Positions 11,513 through 21,300 of a DNA stretch of 64,000 nt are shown here, one piece after another. Every line of letters starts with the position of its first letter. Position 1 is the stretch's first letter. The position numbers were made by a program, and so were the translations under genes. The stretch is from Phoronis australis (lineage: Eukaryota > Phoronida > Phoronidae), in assembly GCA_002633005.1 (NCBI GenBank), contig NMRA01000485.1, forward strand, positions 5,718 through 69,717, in the 5' to 3' direction. The notes beneath the pieces were generated by a model that saw only the letters and a program-made list of their open reading frames with translations, was not told the DNA's origin and did not search any database.

Positions 11513-13548
11513 AGCTACACGCCCGCCATGTATGAGAAAGATATTATTGCTTTCCCAGCTACGAAAGAGGTGGAGTTATCGGGGAGGGGGGGGGGGGATG
11601 TTAGACTGGTGGAGAACTAGTGGATGATGATACTTCGAAAAATTTTTGTACAGTGCCCCCCCCCCCTCCTCCTCCATAATTAAGTTGCTCACATTCCCAC
11701 GGCCCTGTATTGCGCCTCCGGGTGCGCACATTACATACTAGTTGTTAAGAGCACTACACAACTGTTACAATACCGTAAAACTTACACGTATATGTGCGTC
11801 GTGATGCCCTCTGGACTTGTTGACTGTTGTAGTCGTGTCCCTAAATTTCCGACCGAGTGAGTGCCGGGCACGTCTTGGTCTGGTCTGAACTTTCGTGGTA
11901 AACTTGAAGCTCACTGGACTCATCCGACATCTCTAACTTCGTCATATGTTGGGCAGGTGAGCAGGACGGGGTGTCTCTCAAGTGACCTGCCTCCCGTTCA
12001 GTGACGCTAGGACCTCGCTAAAAAGCAAGACTTCGCGAGATTACGTGAGATATTGCCGTGTATTTTAAATGAGAACACGTGACTTTGACTAGGTTTTAGC
12101 TAGGTCCTAGCGTAGGTCCTAGCGTCTACTGAACGCACGCCTGGCTACATCCACAGCTGAAACAAAACTTTTTAGCACAAAGCACTGGTTTAATGCAAAG
12201 AATTTAAATAAATACTATTCCCAAAAAGAACTTAAGGAAAATGCACTGGAGCTAAGGTTGAGTGCATCATTTTGAGAGTCGAGAAAATGTTGAAAGGTCC
12301 CGCAACAATTTTCACCATGGTATTGCAGGCAAACCGGCCGCTGTTGCTGGTGCCGCTGTTTCGTGTCCACATCCAAAAAGAAACGTAGGTAAGGCTAGTT
12401 TCACAAAAATCAAGTCTTATATAAAAGTTCATATACTGATTGATAGTGCCCAATGGCATTACGCCAATGAACAGCGGAAATAAAAGCGACAAGCACTCAA
12501 TTATCGATAGAAATTTCCTTAGCCATTATAAAGAGACGTATATATACACTTCTGAAAGTATCAATAAAATAAACCTTAAAGTATCTATCAGTGAGATATA
12601 CACCATCGGATCGGCATCGATAAATCTCACATCTCATCTCAGCCTTCAGCCGCTCTAAATGCGCATGCCCGTGAACTAACTTTTGGAGGCAGATTTATTA
12701 TTTTCAAGCATGGTTATTATATGGCTACTTTGTAAATGTAAAGAAATTAAAATTTCTCTTGAAATCGTTAATTAATAACACCAAAATGGATGTTTCCAAA
12801 ACCACCTGTGTTAGCTTTTTCGTTTTTTCTTCTCGGGGGCGGGTGGCATCTCAAAAAGCGTGATTTAATTCGTTTGCTACGTCAATACGTTACGCGATTT
12901 GTGATTGATCTGACGGCGTGCTAACTATGTAGTGAATTTGTAAACACCAAGTCCCGCTATTAGCCGGGATCTTTATTTTTGCAATACAGTGCTATACTCA
13001 TATGGCGCTAAAGTTGTCGTTTTGATTGTTTTGTATAGTTGCACGATTCTGAATTCAATGGGTATTATTCAAGACAACTGAAGCAAGCGCGTCCTAGTCT
13101 CTAAATAACTTTTTACACTCACGACATTTAGCGAGCTGACGAGGTGTGACGTGTGAAGTATTTTGATTTAAAAATAGACCATTCACAAACTCGTTCATCC
13201 CGGCGTCTCCGTGGCCTTTACCCTGAAAAGAAAACTTGCCAGTGCCAAGTCTTAAACAATTATATTTGACACGACAATTGAAGCGCTGAAATTTGCTGTT
13301 TAGTAATGATGTAAGACAGATTCATGCAACATGAAAATAATAAATTTCAATCTTGAGTTCGTCATGTTGAGAGAGATCAACTTAGTTCAGTTTTATCCCC
13401 CTGGTAGTTAAATCCCGTCGGACGGGCTCACACCACGTCGCCAGTGTAAAAAGTTGAGAGACTAGGTCGCGCTCGCTTCCCGTGTGTGTACGGTTGACGC
13501 TAGCAGCACTGCAACCCTCTGACCGGCACGTCAACTACTACGGGCAGA
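11513..13548. other. Intergenic, no supported gene
   Basis: Contains a G-run at 11579-11597 and a matching C-run at 11655-11676 that could pair. A possible first exon near 12287-12384, with a Kozak-like ATG and a GTAAGG donor, is ambiguous in frame and is discussed under rejected items. Confidence 0.45.
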
Positions 13549-13636
13549 GACTGTTGTGCGTGAACTTGGAATTTTGCTTAATCTCAAACAAACAAACTAA
13601 ACAATCTCGGTGGACTCGCATATGAATTGAAATCCT

Positions 13637-14470
13637 ATCTTCCTCTCCCAGCTCTCAAGTTTATATATGACTCACTTGACCTTCCCAATTTAAACTACGG
13701 CATTGCAATTAACTTGGGGTTTTGGCAACAATAAGAAATTCCAGTTAGCCCACAAGAGAATCATTCGGAATATATCCAATTCCAGTTAAGATTCTCACAA
13801 TACGACCGTAGGAACTTCGCCTCCCTCTACTTCAAGCCCTCTTTAAAATCTCAACTGCAAAACTTTACTACAAATTCCTCAATAATCAGCTTCCTAAGTA
13901 AATTTACACTTAGGCTACAACTTCCTTAGTAAACCCATCCAATATAAACCAACCAGGCACATTTGGCTACATTCCTGAACCAATACTCAGCTGCTATCCC
14001 GACAATACAACCCAAAATTTTAATTCCCCCATCCAACAAATTGCCACCAAAAGCCTGTGTCAGATTTGAAATTCCTTGCCTTATAAACAACAACGAAATA
14101 CCAGTCTCTGCTTTGAATATAATAAAAACACTCTCTTTGCAAGCATTCTCCAGGTCCTTAACCAATTTTATAATTAGCAATTCGATCCACTCTGTCATTT
14201 TTCAATTGCTTCATATGAAACAGTATCTAATTGTCCTTCCCAAAATCTCCTGAGCTGTGCCAGTCCACTTCTTGGTTCCTGGCGTGTCGGTCCTTTCAGC
14301 GCTAATTCACCGTTTTGTTTTCTTAGTATGTCTCATAACTTTACTCTTCCTGTTTTGGCCTTTTCATTTTTGCATTTTCAGTTATTTGTTTTTGTACAGG
14401 GGACCTTCTTATTAGCGGTCAATAACCTCTAGAAGGCCTCCTAATTTAAATCGCTGTTATTTAATCATTG
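13637..14470 (+). mobile_element. Decayed LINE fragment (RT C-terminus plus 3' UTR)
   Basis: Seen: plus-strand translation from 13637 gives LPALKFIYDSLDLPNLNYGI, the usual LYxSLIxPHLNYGI motif. Frameshifted RIIRNIS-like sequence follows, then an open stretch (13963-14253) with CVRFEIPCLINN and SLQAFSRSLTNFII, matching the (V)RYxLPxxIN ... SLEGFSxYIKxYFI tail common at the end of LINE ORF2 proteins. A T-rich region to about 14470, including 'gggaccttcttattagcggt', resembles a LINE 3' UTR. Several in-frame stops and shifts mark it as dead. It is opposite in orientation to the fragment at 10.8-11.5 kb. Confidence 0.7.
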
Positions 14471-14680
14471 TATTATGTCAGTGGCTGATTTAGGGGGTGG
14501 GGTCCTCCCTAATTTTTTAGTAAGAAGGTCCACAAGTCCACAAACCCAAAAATTCGAGACCCCTGTATCCCTAGATTTTAGGCTGAGCGCGTGCATGTGG
14601 CGAAATACTGGTTATTCCTGTGACCTGGCTCACCCCTAACTCAAAATCCTGGATCCGCCCCGGCCTGCCGGCCCCCCTCT

Positions 14681-15053
14681 CTCAAGATTGCGCATGCATG
14701 AACTTGGAATGCAGGGGGAAACGTGAATACTTCATTCAACTAATAACGTTCACGTCGCTAGAAATTTGCACTACATTAAACTTACATTTTAATAAATTAA
14801 CGTACTACACTTTAACCGACCTTTTTTGAACTATTGGCGATATTATTCACCAAACAATAATTAATTTAACCATTCACATATTCCTCCGATTGTTTGATAC
14901 AAGTTACGGTAAAGAAGAAAACGGGTGTTCATGAGACCATTAATTACAAAATTCCTTACACTGGACAAGAAATTTCATCTGATTGCCCAAATGAATATTC
15001 AAGTCCAAGTTCGACGCATACGCGATCTTGAGGTTAAACAGGATTCACTCACA
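14681..15053. mobile_element. Inverted-repeat MITE, family Y, copy 1
   Basis: About 370 bases. The left end reads 'gattgcgcatgcatgaactt'; the right end reads 'aagttcgacgcatacgcgat' followed by 'cttgaggttaaacaggatt', the reverse complement of the family terminus. The interior block 'ccattcacatattcctccga' and 'caagttacggtaaag' is shared with the copy at 16095-16495. No coding capacity. Confidence 0.75.
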
Positions 15054-15361
15054 GCCACAAGGATCGCTGTTAGCTTTCATTCATAGAGGGCGCTTGTGTC
15101 TGTGTAGGTTTGGAAACGTGAGCTGTTCTAGTGTTAATTTCTATCAAAATTTGAGGTAAATTAGGTGCTTTGATAGTGAAAGAGTGTGTTGTCAATTGGT
15201 TATTTAAACATTGTCTCAATTAAGTATTTGATTACTTTTAGTCTGCTTGATTGAGGTCATCAGGCTCACAGGCTCAGTCAGATGACTACTCTCAGTCTCT
15301 CTGTCTCTGACTCTTAGTTAGCCAGCCAGCTAGCTGTACTGTAGTCGTTTAGACTGTCGTC

Positions 15362-16065
15362 AAAATACAGCTAGGTACCACTGTGTGTATTTCTTCCATA
15401 GACCCCAAAATTGCACACAGCTAGGGTACTTCTGCTCGTCACCTCGCCATGAAACCTGTATCAACATGTAGAGTTAAAGACTGGAAGGGGTGCATGCAAA
15501 ATCTCTGATTCAACCGACACTCACCTTGCACGTTACAGCCGTTTAAGTGAAAAACAATGCAATAAACCTCATTTTCTTGCGTAACTCTCCGCCTTTTCTA
15601 ACAACGAAAATTATGTCGTCGTTTTGGAAACAATACGCTCGTGTCATGCGCGTGCGCCATTTTCTAAATTTTCGCGACAACTTCGGAGAAGCAAAATTTG
15701 TTCTGAAATTCGGTTTTTCGGCATCGAAATTCTAAAAACTTGTAATGAAGTGAAACTAGTTCCAATAATTTGTTGTGACGTGTACGCAAGCTCGTGAAAG
15801 AACAGCAGTTGATTGAAGAATCGGCGAAAAAAGAAACTGGCCAATTGGTGACGCAATATCTCATGGCGCTAAAGATCGCTCCACAACTTAAGGAGCAGAA
15901 TAACAGTAGAACGCCATTTTTTCCAACACTGTTAAATAATTTTGTTTACTCAAGGAAGATTGTAGTTTTTAACGACACTAATTTTGTGTCAGATTTTATC
16001 TTACCACTTTTTTACCCACATCGGTGCAAAGCTGTGTATTTGTATACAGCTTTGTACCAAGGCTA
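15362..16065. repeat. Repeat X, copy 1 (inverted copy at 40855-41565)
   Basis: About 700 bases beginning 'ctaggtaccactgtgtgtat' and ending 'acagctttgtaccaaggcta'. The reverse complement recurs at 40855-41565 with scattered changes. Open frames across it (15547-15735, 15794-16066) differ between copies and are not conserved, so it appears to be a non-autonomous element rather than a gene. Confidence 0.8.
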
Positions 16066-16094
16066 ACTCTGAGTCTGAGTACTGGCCGAGCACT

Positions 16095-16495
16095 GCTGTA
16101 CGTGAACTTGGAATCCTGCTTAATCTCAAGACTAAGCGGAAGTGAGTGTTGCGCGAACTTGGAATACGCGAGGCAAGTTGACAACTTCACTCAAATAATC
16201 ATGTTAATGTTCATAAAAATTTGCAATGCACTAAATCAAATTACATTTGAATAAATAATGTCAATTTTAACCAACTTTTTCAACTACGGGCGATCAGTTT
16301 CACCAAACAATAATCGATTTAGCCATTCACATATATTCCTTCGGTTCAGCGACACAAGTTACAGTAAAAGAGAAAATGGTTGATCGCGAGGTCAATAATT
16401 ACACCGAACAAAAAATTCAAATTATATTCAATTCCAAGTTCGCGCATACGCAATCTTGAGATTAAGCAGGATTCCAAGTTCACGCACAACAGCAC
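16095..16495. mobile_element. Inverted-repeat MITE, family Y, copy 2 (best preserved)
   Basis: About 400 bases with clear terminal inverted repeats of roughly 38 bases: left 'cgtgaacttggaatcctgct' then 'taatctcaag'; right 'cttgagatta' then 'agcaggattccaagttcacg'. The only interior sequence is the AT-rich Y core. Size, inverted termini and lack of ORFs fit a non-autonomous DNA transposon. Confidence 0.85.
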
Positions 16496-16539
16496 CGTCA
16501 GTAAAGTCAGTAGAGACAATGAAGCTTCATACACCGGAA

Positions 16540-17000
16540 GATTTTCTTCGAATTGTTCCTCGCACTGACTAAAACATCAAAGTCACATTGTTATAAACAC
16601 CTTTTGTGCATAGAGGGACACGTTAGGAGGCCATTTATGTATTTAATTCTTTCCAACTCGAATAAATACTCTCGTTATCAAACATTTTCTTCATGCAGTC
16701 CCTCGTTCAGTTCCCAAACTCGGTAACTCACCATTTTGAACACTGCACACGCCAAGGAATATGACGTCATGCCACCGGCCGCGTGCAGTGTAAAAATGGT
16801 GAGTTAACGATTTTGGGAACTGACCGAGAGACTGCTCAAAGAAAAAGTTTGATAACGGGAGTATTTGTTCAAGTTGGAAGGAATTAGATACATCGGCAAC
16901 CTCCTAAGAAGGTTCCCCTATGCGAAAAAAGGTATTTTTAACAACGTGACTTTGATGTTGTAGTCAGTGCGAGGCATAATTCGCCAAAAATCTTCTGGCA
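16540..17000. mobile_element. Foldback/palindromic element, family Z, copy 1
   Basis: The two halves are reverse complements over roughly 200 bases each, meeting near 16770. The left half has 'ctttccaactcgaataaata', 'gttatcaaacattttct', 'cggtaactcaccattt' and 'gaacactgcac'. The right half has 'gtgcagtgtaaaaatggtga', 'aaagtttgataacggg' and 'caagttggaaggaatta'. A related, more eroded copy lies at about 40360-40745. Confidence 0.85.
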
Positions 17001-18361
17001 TATGAAGCGCCTATAGGAGCTCCACCGTCACACTAATAACACACCCTTTTACAGAGGTAGCTCGATTAAAAGGGAGGACCACTTCTGTGAAAGTCACCTT
17101 TCGACTAGAGGTTTCCCCGTATCATACTTCTTAAATTGTAAGATATGAATCATAAACTCTACATAACATTTCATTAACTAAAATTGAAAAACATCACCTC
17201 CTTGAAAATTAATTAAGAGATATGCAAAATGGATCCTTTGTAGACGTCATTGTTTTGATGCTTTAAAAAAGAAATGAGAAAGTGAATCAGTTGAGCATTG
17301 CCACTTGTCATATATTGCATATGCCTTCAGTTTCCACAGGCGATGTATTGCCTAACCGGCAGGTCACCTAATAGTTTCATTTAAAATGAAGTGCACAATG
17401 CCCATACCACTTGTCAGGCACATCTAGCTACATGTGAGTCAATCTGACATTGAATGAAGAGCAGTTGATGTGAATGGGTTAGTAATCTATTGGTCTCAAA
17501 GACCTGGATGCACAAAACAGACCTGAGCTAGGTGGAAATTTACCGTGGTCGTTGAAGGGACTCCGGGAGGCACGAGTTTCCCAACGGGAACACTGAATTC
17601 GTTGATCTCCGTAAGGTGGCTGGTCATATTCATAATCCCAAATCATATCCCAACTGTCTATAATTATGTGCATGTTGACTATAAGAATTATGACTGTGAC
17701 CTGGGTGAGTTTTATGACCTCTTCTCACTCCTGTGCTGCGACACTAGGTGGCATTCTATCCTGTAGGGATAATTTAAACTTTCTTCAGAACAAAGTTTTG
17801 GGTTTTGACACAAAATTTCACCAGAGCCATCTTTGAATTCATTTTTCCTTGGGTCGTGTGCTTGTGTGGTTCCAAGTAACAGTTGCAGTGGAATATCAGG
17901 AAGACATCAAAAATCAAAAATAAATTGTTGTAATATGTATTCAGCAAACTTCTGCCATGATATTTGTTTTATGTTCATGAGATTTTGAAATGTTAACTGT
18001 GGTGGGCGTGGCCTATTTGCACTTGTCAGAATTATCCAATAGACACGCTTTTGACTACTGCTATATCCATAACCGACATCACAACATTAATGGCGTGAAT
18101 TTTGCGGGGAAGTGTATCAGATATTTTGCATGGATGGAACTTAATCCCCGTTTACGAAAATATTTTACTATTAGTCTTAACTTAGAACTGAAATAACACT
18201 GCTGTCATTCCATCTCTTGTTTTGTAGTCTGCTGTCAGTTGACGTCATAACAACAATAATCTGTTGCCACATAGATATCAGTCACCAGTCATGCAGCTTG
18301 CATTGTAAACGTCTCTCATTTGACGCACCGTTTCTTTTGTAGCTTAACTTTTAATGCAACG
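17001..18361. other. Upstream flank of MRPS11
   Basis: Non-coding apart from one candidate minus-strand exon at 17544-17657. Just upstream of MRPS11 there is a CRE/ATF-like TTGACGTCA near 18239-18247. The transcription start was not determined. Confidence 0.4.
17544..17657 (-). CDS. Candidate exon of unknown gene, acidic/aromatic
   Basis: Seen on the minus strand: acceptor AATTATAG ending at 17658, 114 bases with no stop in the supported frame, and donor CACG|GTAAAT at 17544/17543; phases would be 1-1. The reading is WDYEYDQPPYGDQRIQCSRW-like, with unusually biased, protein-like composition. It lies 0.7 kb upstream of MRPS11 on the opposite strand. In vertebrates MRPS11 has a head-to-head partner, MRPL46, but this exon does not resemble MRPL46. 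No family recognised and no second exon found. Confidence 0.25.
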
Positions 18362-21300
18362 ATGCTGCGAGTTTTGGTTGGCATGAGAACATGGGCATGC
18401 ACTTGTCGTAATGTGCTGATGGTCAACTTGGGTAAGTGGATTATGATTTGCGAAGTCACATAAAATTACGTGATGAGCAAATATCTTCAGACCAACTCGG
18501 CAACTCGCCAACAGTGCTTGCTGTAAACAGGCAACTCACAGTAAATCGTCAGCAACTTAAGACACGTTATGGATGACAAATGATATTTTATAATCATTTT
18601 TCTTTAAATTATTATTCATGTTCATGTTTTATACCACATGAGCGTTTTGGAAAATTGTGAGCGTTTACATCAACGTTTCATGGCTTTGAAAAATGAAATA
18701 ATTAAATTAAAAAGGTCTTTTTTACAATTATTATTTCTATAACTGAAATTGACAGCTTTCACCATGGGACATAATGAACAGACAACAACTTCAATGATTT
18801 GTTGTGTGCTTGGTGGCTGTGGCAACAGACATTACAATCCGACTATCTCCGTTTTTGAGTTACCTAAAGACCCTGTGTTAACCAAAAGTGATGCACATTC
18901 ATCAATTTGAAAACGGCTTTTGTACGGGATTGTTTGCAACTTTGTCTGTGTCTGATGTCGGCAACTCGTTAACTGTATTGAGGTGACGATAAAAACAGGG
19001 AGGTGATGAGATGCGCCTTTGATGGCAGCAGAAGTTGTATGAACCTAGTACTTGTTTAGAAAGCTCAGAAAGTCCATGTCTATACCCTCAAGGAAAACAG
19101 TGCCAGCAGCCAATACCTCGGTTATGGAAAGTCACGTAACAAAGAGTTAGTATCATCTCTAAACGCTGTCATCACCAAAATGTGAAGCACAGTCGAACCG
19201 CGTTCTAAAAAATGTTCGTTTATGTTCCTTACACGCAGAAAGTTATGCTGATCGATTACAGTGCACTTTGATTTCAAAAGACAGTTTAGAAAGTCCTCGA
19301 AAGGTTTCGTTATGACTCTTCTGACCAATGCTGTACATTCATCTGGCAGTCTTCAGCCTAATTGTCATTGTGGGTACTGCCTGGGTGCATCAATCTTACC
19401 AAACAAGTTTTTGTACAGTCATCATTTAGTGAGTCACAAGGGGGAGGTAATTCCACGGAAGAGGAGTACCCGGTATGAGAAATGCCCTTCAGAAGATTGG
19501 CTTTTTCTCTCAGCTACCCTACCGAAGTGTGCTTTTTACGACCGAAGTTACCCAAGCAAGGGTGCATCTTTTTTAAATTCTATTTGAAAGGGTTTACTGT
19601 AAGAGCTAGATACTCTTAAAAGGCCACCTTTATTAGCTACCCAAATGTGTAGATTAGGTTTCCAATGTGATCTATATTTTTAACGTTTTTGTTGCAAATG
19701 ATGCACTAGTACTGAGTTTGGACTGCCTGGCATCTCTTTTACTGTTCTGGGCATTGGGTTAAAATTCTGCCGACAAGAAATTATAGTAAATGACTCAATG
19801 CCTTCAAGTTAGGACTGATGTATAAAAAAAATTCAAGTGGAAATTTTCAATATTTTATCTAAGGGAAGGACATGTTTCATTTTTAAATATCCTTCATGAC
19901 TTTAATCTGTTTTAATTTGTAAGTCATACTCATGATTTTGAAGTCTTGTTTTTGGTTTTATTCAAAATTCCTCAAAACTGTTTAGTAATGCACTCTGGTT
20001 CTGTAATATCTGCTCTTGGATCAGGCACCAAGTGTGTACAGCGCCCCCTTCAGACCAGTGTAGTGAATCAAGTGTTAGATAAAGAGATCCGTGGAAAGAA
20101 GAAACTGCAAGAGACGATGAACGAGTCCGACCCTGTGGGTGTGGCGAAGGAAGATGAAGATGATGAGGGACTGGACTTCAAGTGAGTCATCCAGATTATG
20201 TTTTACAGATCAGGGTTTTTGGTAGGAGTATGGCTGTTGTTTCTTAATTTTAAACACTGAATTGTGTTAAATAATGTTTTTTCCGCATCAAAATTGTTTT
20301 GTGTACATGTCATATTAATGAGTAAGTTATGGCATGTTTTATAACATGTTCTTCACTTGTTATTCCCTTCAGTTCTGAGGGTGGTGTTGATGTAGTCTCA
20401 GTAGGTGGCATTCATGTAGCGTGATGCGTCATGTCTATACACGCATATGAATATATTAACAAGACAGTAGTGCCTGCGAACAAAGGTCTTGTCAATGTCG
20501 TTACCAATTCCATCCGTCCATTTGTCCATCCATATTTCCGTGCAGACTATAATACTGTGGTTAACTCGCATACTGCACAGGGGATTTTGTTTTTATTTTC
20601 AAAAAGTATTGCTTCTATTGCGTATTGTCATTATTACTTGTTTTTTGATTCAGCCTTATTTTCCTGAAGTTTGCCATTTTTTCGCGTATTCCTTTTTGGA
20701 AATGCTCTTCTGTGCATAATTCCTACATTTCAAAAGGAATTTGGATCAAAGTTTGAGAACGTATATGCTAACGGCCAGGCTAGAGTATTTGCCAGAATAC
20801 GTTCCACTAAACGAGAAACAAGTCAACTAAATACTACAAAATGTCTTCATGCACAAAACATTGACTTATCTCCCTCTAGTCAAATCATGTGTTGTGGAAC
20901 AGCCTTGACCTTACCCAGAAGGCTACATACAATGCCATCTATTGAACACCATTCAACTAGAATGTGAATGAGGTAAACCCAAGTCATCTAAATTCTTCAG
21001 AATTTCAGGTGCTTAATATTCAAATATCATCTTCCACTTTCAAGCTAAATGTTGAATCAAGTTTGTGACAACTCAGATTGTTACAAAAGCACTAGTCTGT
21101 TTTATATTGCACATTTGTTTGGTCCGCAGTTTAACTATAAAAACTGGAATGGTCTCCACAACAGGTTTTTGAAGATAAAGCTGCGATAAGTCCTAAGCAC
21201 ATGGTCCTGTGAAGCACTTGATTCATTGGTCACAAACTTCGTATTAGAACAAATCAAGTTATGTGATGTTCTTCACTGCTTTAATCAAATCAAAGACCAG

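Noticed and set aside
12287-12384. Possible first exon (MLKGPATIFTMVLQANRP...) with a GTAAGG donor nearby
   Set aside because: In this frame a TAG precedes the best donor, and another frame is equally open; no downstream exon or family match was seen, so it was not annotated.
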